NCBI GenBank assembly: GCA_019096155.1
Contig: JAHCVI010000002.1
Span: forward strand, 2,356,001 to 2,420,000
DNA from: Staphylotrichum longicolle
Taxonomy: Eukaryota; Ascomycota; Sordariomycetes; Sordariales; Chaetomiaceae
Direction: 5' to 3'
Length of the DNA stretch: 64,000 nt
Made by a program: the position numbers and the translations under genes. Positions within the stretch are counted from its first letter, which is position 1, and every line of letters starts with the position of its first letter. Shown here piece after piece: positions 33,968 to 46,370 of the stretch. The notes beneath the pieces were generated by a model that was not told the origin of the DNA, did not search any database, and saw only the letters and a list, made by a program, of their open reading frames with translations.

Positions 33968-36419
33968 ATGGCTTGTGCCAGGGAGGCTACGGGCGTGATG
34001 GACACCCAGGGCCCCTTCTTCGGCGCTGCCGTCCTCCCGGGGCCTGCTTCTCGAGGGAAGTCAACCACCCCTCCTCGTTCGAAAGCCTCTCTGCGCCTCA
34101 AGCCACGTTCAGCACACATAAGGCGCGCGTCATGCCACGCAGATCAAGACGGCTGGGAGCGCCCACTGTCCCAGTCCGACGCCCTCAATCCGGTGGATGA
34201 CAATTACACCTTCGACCCGCCGTTTCAAACCCTCACAGCACGTGCCTCTCTGAACTCATCCAGTTCCGGTGTCCATACGGCGACTGGCTTCTCCTACGCC
34301 TGGCATGGGCGTCCAGATGATGGTATCCCTCGTCATAGGATCGTCTCCCTCGCAGAAGGCTCCGGCACAGCTCCGTCACGACCAAAGCCCCTGGAGCGTT
34401 TGGATTCAACCACGACAAGAATCTCTACAACATCAGCCGGGCCCTGGAATGTCAGTTCACTGGAAGAGGCCGTGTCCAAGATACACCTGGCAGAGGACCC
34501 TGAAGTCCGCAATACACAGTCTGGAAGAAGCTCCGTCCCTCCAACCGCCGGCTTGCATGGCGCTTGCAGACATGAGGACCCCATGGTATCCATCACATCT
34601 GTCCCATGCCACCGCCCGCCGCAAACGTCTTGTGCAGACAATCCCAGCAAGTTCCCAGCCGTCAGTCGGGTAAACAACAATGAGGATAACACCGAAGAAT
34701 CACCAGCCAATGACGACGATGACGGAGAAGGCGAAGAAGACTACGAATGGCAGGACCACGGCGTTAACGACAACGATCGTGAAGAAGACGACGAGGAAGA
34801 TCAAAGCAATGCAGAAGACACTAAAAACATCAGCAAAGCCGGTCGCTCGCTCAGCGAGTATCTGGGCTGCCCGTACCGGAGGAGAAACCCGGGATATTTC
34901 AACGTCCGCCATTTCTCAAAATGCGCCAAGCCATTCAAAGACCTCAGCTCAGTCAAGTCAGTGCACTCTTGGGAAGAAGTTCCGGGTTGCCGCTGATGGT
35001 GGTGTTGTCGAAATACTGACTGTTTGATATAGGGCGCACGTCAACCGCTGTCATGGACAAACTCACACGTACAAATGGTGCGTGTTTCCCTTTCCTCCTG
35101 AAACCCCATCCTCCCAACCCATCATGAGCTTGCATCATTCCGTTTTCATAGCGGCTGCTGATTGGCCTTGGTGGCTTGGCTAGTCTTCGTTGTTGGACAC
35201 CATTTTCTTCGTTGGAGGACCTGATAGTGCACCGGAACGTTGCCTTACTGGGTCAACCTTGCGATTTCCGAGATCCTCCCCCACAAGAGGAACAGCCCAT
35301 TGAGAACGGGGTTACACCAGCGACTGCTAAACGGCTGAGGGAGAGAAAAGCCCGTCTCAAAGTCAGCACCTGGGATCAGTTGTGGAAGGCTCTGTTCCCA
35401 AACGACACCGACATCCTTTCCTCAGGTGTGTACATGCCACGAAATATGTCACCCAAACACATGAGTCAGTCACTTACATCTCTCGGTGAACAGCATACGA
35501 ACCTTATATCGCCGCAGAAACGGACGAGATCACCGAGGCGGCGGAGAAGACGTGGCTGCACACCAGGAAAGCCGTCCTTGATCAGGTGGCCAACCAGTAC
35601 CCGCCGACAACGAATACCCAGCACGTCAACTCGATCAAGCTTGCATCACAACTTGTGGATGCGATGCATCCCGTCTTTATGGACCGTTTTGCTGCTTCTA
35701 TTCTGTGTTTCGGGCACTCGATTCCCCCGGATTCCCAAGGCCACTCGGCAGCATCTGGCCGTCACAGTGGCCGCTCCAAGAGACCAAGTCTCGGTCAGAC
35801 CTCAGATAGCCAGCGCCCAACGGGGCATGACACGTCGTCATCGACCCCCCTGGAACAAGGTTTGCAGCAGTCCCGACGAAAACTGCTGCCGCGGCCTGCG
35901 TCGAGCGCGGGGAGAGATACCCCTGTCTCGGCTTGTCCCTTCAGCCCCCTTCAGTCTCCATCCGCACAAATCCAGCACCAAGACCCCCTCCACATGCAGA
36001 TGGACAATACTCTTCCACCATTTACGGGAACCGATCAGCAAGCCTGGTTTGCCCAGATCCGCGATAGACGGGCCTCCCTCGCATCCGCATCTCCAATTCA
36101 GTATTCCACGAATGTTCAAGCTATCGCGCCCATTGTTTCGCCCTGGATGCACCACCATGCTGCGGGACCGGCGTTTCCGGCAAATATGCAGCACAGCCAT
36201 CCATCCGCGTCGAGCAGCTATCCTGCACAGCTTCCAGGGCCGGCTGATTCTTACGCTCCTCAACAGCGCCCGTTTTCCTCTGGTGCACTGAGCGCTCCTG
36301 GACCCCATCAACAACGGCCAGAGCCATATGGGCCTCCTTTCACCTGGTTTTCCGGCCAAGACGGGTTTGGGCCATGGCCAGACATGACCGGCAACAACTC
36401 TCGCCAAGATGGCGCCTGA
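33968..36419 (+). CDS. Fungal C2H2-type zinc-finger-like protein
   Basis: Four exons, 33968-34956, 35033-35077, 35184-35425 and 35494-36419, 733 aa, phases closing at every junction. The N-terminal ~240 residues are low-complexity, followed by a strongly acidic stretch (DDDDGEGEEDYEWQDHG and DREEDDEEDQSNAED). The recognisable core is YLGCPYRRRNPGYFNVRHFS followed by KCAKPFKDLSSVKAHVNRCH, then KCLRCWTPFSSLEDLIVHRN, then a TWDQLWKALFPNDTDI block. This is a well-known fungal-specific arrangement whose zinc-finger cysteines and histidines are spread over exons 1-3. The last exon is Pro/Gln/Ser-rich. Probably nuclear; its DNA or protein partner is unknown. Confidence 0.85.
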
Positions 36420-36905
36420 GTCGGGACATTCCTGGCCAGAGTCGCACCGTGTACAACATTCTTCATTCTTCTTTATGGTTCAGCTTGTTTTATGTCTGCG
36501 GAGACACATAGAACGCACTTTTAATGCAGTCAGTATATACACTAACACAGTTTTCTCTCACACCATCACCTCCTCCGCCCGTCACTTCCCTCCACCCATC
36601 ATCTGTCACACCCACACCTTGCACTAACATGCATTGCAGTTTTCTTTTTTGGCTTTGCATCTACCACTCGGCATTCAACATCGTCGAGTGGTGTTTTGTA
36701 AGAAAAGTGAGGAAAGCTGGATAACACAAGCCCATGTACACTCCACGACAGTTGTATGACTGCACTGACGGCTGGAGTGGCCAAGGAGGAACAGAGGCAA
36801 TGGAGACGCAATTGAGTAATGTTTAATTATCTGATTATTCCAAAAAAATTCAAAACCAAACTGTATCATCAACCCTTCCCAAGTGGCCCAATTCCGACTT
36901 TATGT
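36420..36905. other. Intergenic between convergent genes
   Basis: 3' regions of the C2H2-type gene and the JEN transporter gene. Nothing else recognised. Confidence 0.45.
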
Positions 36906-38566
36906 TCACTTCGCATCGTCAGCCGCTTTCTTCTCCGACAACCCATCCCTCGCATCCTCCACCTCGCCCACCCCGGGCTTCGTCTCCCTGCTCTCCCCCC
37001 TCTCCAGATCCTCGTCCCCGACCTTGGTCCCCTCCACGACGTTCATCCCCGCCGGCAGCGCCTTCTCAAACTCCCTGCCCCTTCTCGGGCCCAAACGCCG
37101 TGGTGACCACGATCCCGAGCGCGATGATGGCCGTGGCGACGCCCATGGTCGGCCGTAGGCCTCGACCGTGTCGCCCGGGGGCTCGTCACGAAGTGGCTCT
37201 CGGCGACGGCGTTGACGATCTGCGCGAGGGCGACGAGATCATGTTGCCCAGCTGGTAGGTCAGCCCGGGAACGACGAGCGGTAGGCCGGCGGGGGCCAGC
37301 TCGTTGAGGTGGATCGGGATCACGCCCCACGCGCCCTGGACGAAGAACTGCATGAAGAAGCCCGTGCAGGAGAGCGCGCGCGCTCGCCCTGCGGCAGGAT
37401 CCAGGCCGGGATGAGCACGCCGCTGGCCAGCGCCGCCACGATGATGGTGCGCCGCCGGCCAAACCACTGCGACAGGTAGCCGATGATGGTGCCGCCCACG
37501 CAGGCGCCGGCTTTCATGAGGATGCTGGCGCGGCTGGCGCCGTCGTTGTTGAGCTCTTTTTCGGTGAGCATGAAGGTGGTGTAGCTGTCTTGGGAGGTGT
37601 GGCTGTAGACTGGGGTGGGTGAAGAGGAGGGGTTAGTGATGACGGTCCTTTGGGGAGTGAACGGGATAAGAAAGGGGGGTTGGGTAGCGTACAGTTGAAC
37701 CAGGTCATGAGGATGATGCAGTAGACGCACATCTTCCATTCCTGGGCGAGCATCATCTTGGTTTCCCTCCAAAAGGCCCCAGGGCTGGTCTGGGTCTTGC
37801 CCGCCTTGCGGGCCTCGATGAACTGCTTGGACTCAGGGAAAAAGCAGCGGATGATGCCAACACCGATGGAGATGCCTGCGGCGATCCAGAAGACCGTCTT
37901 CCAGCTGTCCTGGGAGCCGCCAACGCCGAGATTGGCGCAGGCCGCGCAGACGTAGCCAAACGAGTACCCTTGCTGGAGGATGCCGGACATGAGGCCGCGT
38001 GCATCCGTGGGGCTGTTCTCGAGCGCCATGGCGATGGCGTTGCCGTACACGCCGCCCATGAACAGACCGAACAAGGAGCGCACGGCCAGGAACTGCGAGA
38101 AGGTGGAGCTGTAGATGGTGGCGATCTGAAGCACGCCGAGGATAATCATGTTGAGAACCATGGGCCACTTACGTCCCCACCTATCGCCCGCGAGGCCGAA
38201 CATGGCGGCGCCAACCGATCTCAGCAGCAGGGTGAGGGTGATGGCGGTAGAGACGTCCGTCTTGGAGGTGTTGTAGTACTTGGCGAGCTTGACCTGCTGG
38301 ATAGAGAGGGCGTGGAAATCAAAGGCATCGGCAGTCCAGGCAGCAAAGCCGACAATGAAGAAGAGCCAGTCGCGCCCGGACAGCTGGGCGAGCAGGCTGA
38401 TAGGGTTGCGCAGCGGAACCGGGCGCGCCCACTCGGTGGTCGTCTCGCCGAGTTCGTTTGTCACGACGACGCGCTGCTTGAAGTTGAACAGGTCGTGCCA
38501 TGATTGCTTCGCGGTGGGCAAGATGCCCTTTGCGACAGGGTCTGCCGGCTCGTGTGTCGATTCCAT
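36906..38566 (-). CDS. JEN-type monocarboxylate/proton symporter (3' half frameshifted)
   Basis: Major facilitator superfamily transporter for lactate, pyruvate or related acids. Exon 1 is 38566-37693, exon 2 runs 37609-36906. The JEN signature NXX[S/T]HX[S/T]QDXXXT is met exactly by NFYSHTSQDSYTT, built across the intron. Earlier segments show DWLFFIVGFAAWTADAFDFH, the MFS loop GDRWGRKWP and RSLFGLFMGGVYGNAIAMAL. Exon 2 is normal to WILPQGE, after which the expected residues (ALSCTGFFMQFFVQGAWGVI, GLTYQLGNMIS, AQIVNAVAESHFVTS, GVATAIIALGIVVTTAFGP, GREFEKALPAGMNVVEG) fall in several different frames between about 37385 and 37085. At least five short shifts are needed. So as written the gene cannot make a full protein. 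Confidence 0.8.
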
Positions 38567-40631
38567 CACTCTTCGCGTGCAAGGGAACCCTCTGAGCACA
38601 TGAACGTCATACGAAGTGAAATATGAAAGAAGGGAAACCAGATACCGGGTTTACTGTTTCGGGCGCAACGTTCTTGTACCGAGTTCAGCCGGAAAACAGG
38701 ATGCTGGAATAAAGTTGGGCACTTGGGGGTGAGACAGGCTCGGGCCCTTATAGGCGCCATCGCGGGTGCGGCTACAATCCATGCAGGCAATGATTGTCAC
38801 TCTCTCTGGCCATGCTGTGTCACGGTGGCCTCCGTCGCTTGCCGGGGTCTGGGTAATGCTGAGGTGTGCCTTGGTGGTACATGTTGAGTGTGACCATGGC
38901 AAGGGTCCAGATGAGGGGTCCAACCCCAGGATTTTCGACATGCGTGGGCGAGAACCTGATGGACGAGGCACGCATGGCACGTTGATGGAATGACGAGGGG
39001 ACGTTCGGGGGGGATCCTTGGCTTCGGTCATAAGCCTTGCGACCAGAGGCTTCGTCTGCCAAGTGCTGCCATTGTGGCTTGCCAGGCGACTTGGCAGATG
39101 CTTGATTTGCCCGCCAAGCCATGGGGACAGTGGGTGTCGTTGGTGCCGCCAAGCAGGTCGATCACCGATGATCACAGACCCAAATCCACAGTCCGGCGTG
39201 TTTGAACTTTGAAATGCCAGCCCATTCTCACGAGGGTGAGAAACGAGGGACATCTTCACGCGTGTCCGGGTCCCCACGGAATCTCACTGCTCATATCGAA
39301 GCAAATGATCATGGCGTCTATTCGTGCTTTTTGCATGGTGGTACGGCAGATGAACTGCTTGAGAGCCTGCTGTCAGATGCAACTTGAAACCATATTGGGT
39401 ATCCTGGAAAGTGTCTCCACTTCGACGCAGCGTTGCAATCAGTCGTTGGCATGAGGGGGATCGAACGCAGACCACGCGGGGAAGGAGAAGATCCGGGGTC
39501 GACAAAGTGGAGAAATGTCCGTTTGGATTCCAGCCGTTGAACTGCCGGGCTGTTTGCCCGAGGTTGAAGACGGGCAAGCGGATGCGAAGATTCTCCCTTT
39601 TTGTCCTGCGCGAGGAAGTTTGAGCGAGAGTTTGAGGGAAGTGCGTCCAGGGTCGAGTGGGGAATGATGCAACTTGAGATTCCAGACGCTTTCGGGGTTG
39701 CTTCGGCTGCTATATCTTGCCGAACCTACCTTCCTAGTTTGCTCGTCTCACAGGCCACCGTAACGCCGATCGGCCACTCAGCTCTCTCGCAATTGGCGGA
39801 ACCCACAAGTCGCAGCTAGCTGCCGGATCCTTCTGGTCAACTTGCAGACTGCTGTCTTATCGGGTCGCATGAGCATCCAGGGCAACACGAAGGTGGAACT
39901 TACGATTCTACACTCTGTAGAATGTTTTTCCAGCGCGTTTCCCTCTCTTCTCACCCGGTTTGTCTCGGCTTTTTGTCGGACATGTGGGGAGGAGTAGTTG
40001 CAACCTCCACTGCGAAAGCCTTCTTAGGTAAGGTACCTTACTTACGGGAAAGAACAACTCAACATAGGGTAACCCTAGCTTCTTTGCTCGGTGAGAGGTT
40101 TGAGACAAGCGTACCAAAAGCCCTCCTAACTCGTCATTCGGGAAGTATTAGCTCTCAAGTGCTCGTACGACGCACTCCTCCATTTCTCCTCATCGCCTGA
40201 CTTTCGACGAGGTTGAGCTGTTTATTCCTCATCGTCTACACAGCAATCAGAACCCACCCTCTCTTTGATTCTTCTAAGCTTTTACGGATTAATAAGTATC
40301 TAGTGGAGGGCTAACATAAACCTGGGAGCTTTTTGATTTGTTTGAACGCTCGCTCCCATACCACACGGCAACTCGTTTCAGGCTTGTCGAAGAATGAATA
40401 TGCTGGCTGAAGACCAGTGAATTGAGGCTCGGGGTCTAACTGCTAACTTGATCGACCGACTGCATACGGTTTCTGTCATTCATTGACGAGCCAGTACTCC
40501 TCCTGTCAGACGTTCTGCTACTATGGAGGGCTGATTCACACTCATCACACTCCCGAAGCGTTCAAAGCGTGTATATTTTCTCGAATTTGTACAATTGTGT
40601 ATGCCACCTCCCTTTCATATCCCCCCTAACT
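38567..40631. other. 2.1 kb intergenic stretch
   Basis: Between the JEN start and the sedolisin stop, with a 14-bp palindrome at 40028-40041. Frames up to 208 codons on the minus strand (38651-39277) resemble nothing known. No RNA gene supported. Confidence 0.45.
40028..40041. repeat. 14-bp perfect palindrome GTAAGGTACCTTAC
   Basis: Third GTAC-centred 14-bp perfect palindrome of the window, in AT-richer sequence between the JEN and sedolisin genes. Its flanks (AG on the left, TT on the right) extend the symmetry only partly. Confidence 0.8.
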
Positions 40632-42728
40632 CTAATGGTGTCCATGCCCAATGTGAGGCAGCTTAAACCCCGGCGTAGCCAGGTCCAACAACCTCTCAAA
40701 GTCCGGCGTGCCCAGCCCCGTCACGGGGTCCCACCCCTCGGTCGCGTTCCAGCTCGCGTACGGCACGAACGGCGTCGGCAGGCCCGAGTACATGTCCTTG
40801 CCCGTGCACCCCTTGGACCCGCCGTGCACGATGTCGGTGAACCCGCCGCCGAGCCGGCCCACCGAGTACAGCCACGGGTTCAGGAACCCGAGCGGCGGCC
40901 GGCCCTGCGCCAGGCGCGCGTTGTTGAGCAGGCTCACGAGCGCGGCGAACATGGGCGCCGACGCGCTCGTGCCCGACACCAGGATGTCCTTGTCGCCCGA
41001 GAAGACGTGGTACTTGACGCCTTGCGCCGCGACGTCGGGGAAGCCGCGCCCGGACGGGTTGTAGAGTCCCGCCCAGCGGTCCTTGAGGTGCGTGTGCAGG
41101 TAGCTGGACACGGCGAGGGCCTGGTAGGCGGGCCGCGGGAAGATGTCGGAGAAGCCGCCCGACGAGAAGTCGACGGCTTGTTCGGGGTTGACGTAGCGCG
41201 TGCCACCGACGGAGGTGACGTAGGGGCAGGCACTGAGAGCGGGGGAGGCGTTGGTTAGTGTGACGTTGAATTGAAAAGGGGGAGTTGAGGGGGCTTTGGA
41301 GGGCTTACCCTGGGAAGGTGGGCAGGAAACGGGTGGTGTTCTTGCCGTCGTTGGTTTGGCAGGCAGAGCCAACGCCAGTGCTGCGGAGGGGAGTTAGCAT
41401 GAACAACTCTGCATTCTTGGTAAGAAGACAACACTCACTCTCCAGAAGAAAAGATGACGGACACGCCGCGGGCGCCCAGCTGGCCGATCATCTGGCAGAC
41501 CTTCTCGGCGTAGGGACGGGGGACAGACTGCTCGTCCTCGCCGTACGACGTGGTCAGGGTCTGCGGCAGCTTGTGGTCCGGCAGCTTCAGCAGGTACGAG
41601 AAAAAGTCCAGGTACGGCTCGTTCGAAGACTGGGGCTGGTCAGTACGAAATTCAACAAAGGATGATGTGCAATGACCCTTCATACATCGTTGGCATCCGG
41701 TTGGCTAGAGTCCGTAGTTAGCATACATTGTCAACGTCGTGATTTGGACTTGGCAAGGTTACTCACTCAAGATCCGGAATCAGCTGTCCGCGCCCGCCGG
41801 TGCTGTAGTAGGTAATGGGCGTCTTGTACGACAGAGCAACCGCGTACTGGATATCCAGGTTCGCCTCGATATCATCGTTCGATGAGGGACCTTGCTGGTT
41901 CACTCCGCCATTGACACCGACGCCCGTGAAGTTGGCGTCGGCGGCATACGGAGCATACTTGTCGTTGAAGAGCTCGAGCTGGTCGTACTTGGCCCACTCC
42001 TCGAGATAGCCGGCCACGCCAAACAGACTGTTCTTGCTCGGGTCCGCCTGGTACGAGCCGATCTTGTACAGCGACCGGATGCACTCGGGCGTGATGGTCG
42101 CGTTGCAGGCGGCAACGTCCAGCTCCTGCGGCGGGATGGCGGAGCCGGGCTTGGTCTCGGGCTGCTTGGCCTCGGCAATCTCAAAGACCTGGCTCCTCTC
42201 GGGCCTGACCTGTCCGAAGCGGACGACGGGGGCAACCATCTTGATGTGCGACGTAATCTCGTCGGGCACCGAGTACTCGAGGGCACGCACGCGCTTGACG
42301 TTGGTGCCGTCGTGGCCCCAGACGCCAAAGTCGGCGTCCAGCAGGGCCGAGGCCTCGCGGACGGTGACGTCGAGGTTGACCCACTCGCCGTCCTCGTGGA
42401 CGCTGGCGTCCGAGATGCCGGCGTTGCGCAGCCAGGTCCGCACCGCCGAGGTGGACTCGGCCCGGGGCGCCATCATGGCCGAGAGGGCGTCCCGCGATAG
42501 GTGCCTGCCGTAGTGGGCATGGTTTGGGTCCGAGACCTCGTAGAGGGTGCGCTCAAACAGGGCCTCGTTGGGCTGCTGCAGGGCGATGCGCAGCTTCAGG
42601 TGCTGGTCTGGGTCGGCATTTCCAAGTCGGGTCCAGCCCTCGGGTTTGGCGGGGACGGACTCGAAGACAGTAGAGGCGCACTGCCCGAGGGCCGCGAGGG
42701 CCGCGGTGAGGAGAGCGTGCTGAAGCAT
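40632..42728 (-). CDS. Sedolisin family (S53) serine-carboxyl peptidase, secreted
   Basis: Acid-active endo- or tripeptidyl-peptidase. Five exons: 42728-41767, 41704-41686, 41635-41439, 41380-41309 and 41232-40632, 616 aa, phases closing. Signal peptide [19 protein letters not shown], then a pro-region ([40 protein letters not shown]). The catalytic set is visible: Glu288 and Asp292 in [14 protein letters not shown], Asp361 in SYGEDEQS and Ser506 in SGTSASAP. The calcium-site end reads [17 protein letters not shown]. Exon 2 is a 19 nt microexon coding part of LDQPDAND; leaving it out breaks the frame. All catalytic residues are kept and the gene looks functional. Likely feeds the cell with peptides during saprotrophic growth. 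Confidence 0.93.
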
Positions 42729-45700
42729 GTCGCCTCGAGCAGCAGAGGTAGCAAGAGGGGGAACTGGGCTGCGGGAGGAGGCTGATGAGGCACTGCAGCA
42801 TCAATGCCGGAAGCAGCGGGAGCTGCCATGTTTATACTGTTTGTCTAATGCATTATTCTGATGTTCAGGAGGCAGTTGGTGCTGAGATTACTACGCTGCC
42901 GCAGGGATAGATTGCCATGGGTATGTGTTGCCAACTTCCCTTTCTGGCCCGGATCGCCGGAATGGGCAGTCGACTTGGCAGGTTGTAAGAGGGATTGGCC
43001 AATGCGGGGACGAGGTGGCCCGCGGCGGGATGCACAGGGCGGGTGAGATGCCGAGAAAGCTTAGCCCATGCCCAGAGAGCTTGTTCGGTCTCGGCATCGC
43101 CCTCGCCTGCTCCCGACCAGGGGAAGGTCCTTTTTGGCCGGGCTAGGCCGGCACCCCGTTCTGTGTTTGAACTGCCCTCTTAGGAAGCTCAGTTCTGTTG
43201 CGTCAGTTCCTGATCTCCACAGGAGAGTGGCACTGGGCCAACAACTGGCCAAACAAGGCATTTTGACGAGAGGTGGAGTTCAAATCAGGGAGGAAACGGG
43301 GCTCGGCGACATCGGGGCGGGAATGCGGGCATAACAGACATTGGGCGCTGGATAAACAGCAGTGTTGCTGATAAACGCAACAGTAAGTGCAGCGAATGGT
43401 TCGATATTGGATGGGTCAGGAATATTCTGCCGCCTGCACGGTAATGCTACCCTGACACGCGTTTACTCTGAATGACGAAGACAACTTACTGTAGTCTTCA
43501 AACTAACTTCAGGGATAACTGGTCGTTGCTCTGAGCTGTCACGAGTGCAGTTGGCGTAATTGCCTGGTGCTCGCCTTCGGCCGACCTTGGCTCCTTTCAC
43601 TCATTTGTGAATTTCTGCATGCATTCGCCTTGAGACCACTCACGAAGGAATTTGTGAGTGCACAACAGAGAACAGACCAAAGGGTGAGAAATATTTAGTA
43701 ACTACGCGGGACTTCATGTCACTCTCGTCGTGTGAAAAAAAATTTGTGATTCAATGGGCTTCATTCTTGTCCTTGACATCTCGAATTGTTCACCTTTAAC
43801 GATGTCTCTGTGATCTCGTGAGAGCACAGAGACGTTAGGAGGCGTGACCAGCCGTCACGAGTTGGAAATCTAACGTCTCGTGGCTTGGATGGTGCGGATC
43901 TAGAACAGGGTTCTTCGACTTTGAAGTACCTGTTAGCGATGAGTAAGCGGTGCTGACTCTACTTGATCTGCTGGTCGGTTTCGAGATGTCTTTTGATCAA
44001 CGTGTATTTATGTTGCGTCAAGAAGACACGCCCACACCTGCAGACTTTGTGGCGATGCATCCTAAGATTCCAACCCTGCTTGTGGCTTTTTCATAATGAC
44101 TGAGACACGACAGTGTTAGTGTTCACTTGCATTTGTGTTTCCTCAGAGGTATTCTTTCAAGTCTTCCCTCATGGCCAGCACTGTCTGAAAGGGATGCTCT
44201 CCTTAGCGTGACAGTGATGACCAAAAGGACAGGCAATCCTGGATTCCATCCCTGCGCCTTTCAAGCACTGGCTGCGACGCCAGTACCTTAAACGGCGGCG
44301 GCGAGTTGAAGACAGGTAACGCCTTCGACGGAGTGCTCTCATCATGACTCAAAGATGGCCGAGAGAAAGACTGGTTGAAAGCCGAGATATGACTCGTCAG
44401 AGTGCGCGACAAACACATCCGCGCTCTCGACAATGCAGAGAAAGGACACCAACCCCGCAGGGTTATTGCGCGGTAAGCCCACATCCTCAGAGACAATCCA
44501 TCCGAATTCCTTGTGCGCTAGACGTTGAACAGATGGTTCAATTTAAGAAAAGCCGATTCTCGCCCAGTCTTGGCTCGATCCCGAGTGCTTGGTTCAGTGG
44601 CTGTCGAGGGTGGGTCTTCGCGGCTTCGCGGCCAAGACATTGGCACACAGTCCACGGAGCCATTGGCAGCTTGTTGGTGTCAGCAGGAGAAATCATCAAA
44701 TCCAGGAAGCCATGGAGTTAGAGATTGGTCGAAAGTGGGCGAATATGAGTTCAGACGCGGGATTCTGCGGTGCTGGGTATGATGGCTTCACATGCCCTTC
44801 TTCCTGGGCCAGCCAGAACCATCTTGTAACCAGACAGAATGCGCGCTTGACTGCCTGTCCTCAGCCGCGCGTCTGGAGCGTGGATTGAGACGATCATTGG
44901 CGCAAACAGAACGAATTGAAAATGGAGAGGTTCAGTTGAAGGCCGAGAACAAGGTTCAAGGAGTTGTGGGTAGGTGCTTGGACCACCCACGATCAGGATA
45001 CTGAAAAGGGTTAGGCATTGACTTCAACCTTCAGAGAGCTGACGGGCGCTTGTGTTTCCAGCTTGGGCCAACCAGATATACAAACGGTCCATGATGGGCC
45101 AGAGGCAGAAAGTGAAGCTTAGAGAGCGAGCCTTGTGCCTTGTTTGGTACCCATGTGGTTCAGAACCTCGCCCTCCTTTCGCCAACAATGGTTCGGCTGA
45201 TGTTGGTCGAAGAGCGACACGCATCTCGGCGCGGCAAAAACCCTGGCTTTTGTCGAGGCAGTTGGAACCGAATGTGGGGTTAGTGGTCGGGTGTGCCACA
45301 GACGAGCACAGACGCAACTGCAGCACGCAACGGCGGGGAATTTTCAGGGCTGCCGGGTTGCATTGGTGGTGTGGTGGCGCTGAAAGTGTCCGGGCCTCTC
45401 TTGCCCGGGCCGAGCTTGGATCGTGTTCCCCACAGCTTCAAAAGTTCCCAGTGTCCAGAACTGGCAAGGCTCCAAATATTTCGCCGTTGCGCTTCCTTCT
45501 GTGCCTGTTTTTGTTGAGGTGTGTGCTTGCTCTCAGTGGAATCTGTTCTTCTCCATCATGCTCGTTCCAATGGTTGGAGTAACGATGTCATGCGATTTTA
45601 CCCACTCACAACGCTGTCGGCAGTGTTCTCCTCACCTTCACCCCGCACGCTACCATCATGCTCCATTCTTGAGCCCAGCGGTGGCAGTTGATGCTTCGCA

Positions 45701-46370
45701 ATTCGCATCCAAATCTGGCTCTCGAGGTGAACACTAGCGCCCTGCAGCCAAGCTCGCTCCTGCACCGCGGGAACATGGCCTCATTTGCCGGACCCCTGGG
45801 CTTGTGCATTTCGCAGCCAGAGACCCTGAACAGCGCCTGATGAAGAGCATGATCGGGCTGCCGTGGCACCTTGATTGACCACCATTTGCACCGTCATGTC
45901 ATGACGACCCGGGAATCATGCACAGCACGAGCCCTCCCGGATTCCCGCCCAGGAACCGGTCAGCCACTGCCAATTCCAAGCGGGTCGGTGCACGGGCATT
46001 GCGTCCCGCCATCTTCAGCCCAATGCACCGGGAGCCCTGCCGCGGCATAGGCGTAGCCACTTACAGCGGCCGCCGTACCCAATCGGGAAAAGAACGTGGT
46101 GAGAGTGGAGATGCTCCTCGCTGATGAGGAGTCTCCTCCTGAACCGCAGCTTAAGCTTAAGATGTGTCACCCCAGGCGAGGTTCCATCCAAGCCTCGACC
46201 TCCACTCTGCTCAAGACGACGACGGTGATCTGTTTCGATCTCCCCAAGCTACCATCTTGGCTTGGTAGATCCCCCACGCCAGCAGCCAGCATTCACCGGA
46301 CCATGTGAAGCAAAGACGGTCCCCACGACGCCTGTGGACCTGAGCAAACAACACTCCAGAACCATCCGCC
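42729..46370. other. 3.6 kb gene-free stretch
   Basis: The largest empty interval of the window. The first ~600 bp hold the sedolisin promoter; 43340-44200 is AT-richer with a strong hairpin at 43804-43833. Frames up to 176 codons (45052-45582) have no resemblance to known families. No tRNA, transposon ends or repeats were recognised by eye. Confidence 0.45.
43804..43833. repeat. 30-nt hairpin, GTCTCTGTG arms
   Basis: The arms GTCTCTGTG and CACAGAGAC are perfectly complementary and enclose TCTC-GT-GAGA, which pairs further, leaving one A:G mismatch and a two-base loop. An outer AAC/GTT pairing is also possible with a small bulge. Could be a terminator-like structure, a cruciform or a mobile-element end; nothing around it decides. 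Confidence 0.7.

Noticed and set aside
39440..39480. GGGATCGAACG, a possible tRNA B-box on the minus strand
   Set aside because: The T-stem does not pair and no A-box or acceptor stem can be built.
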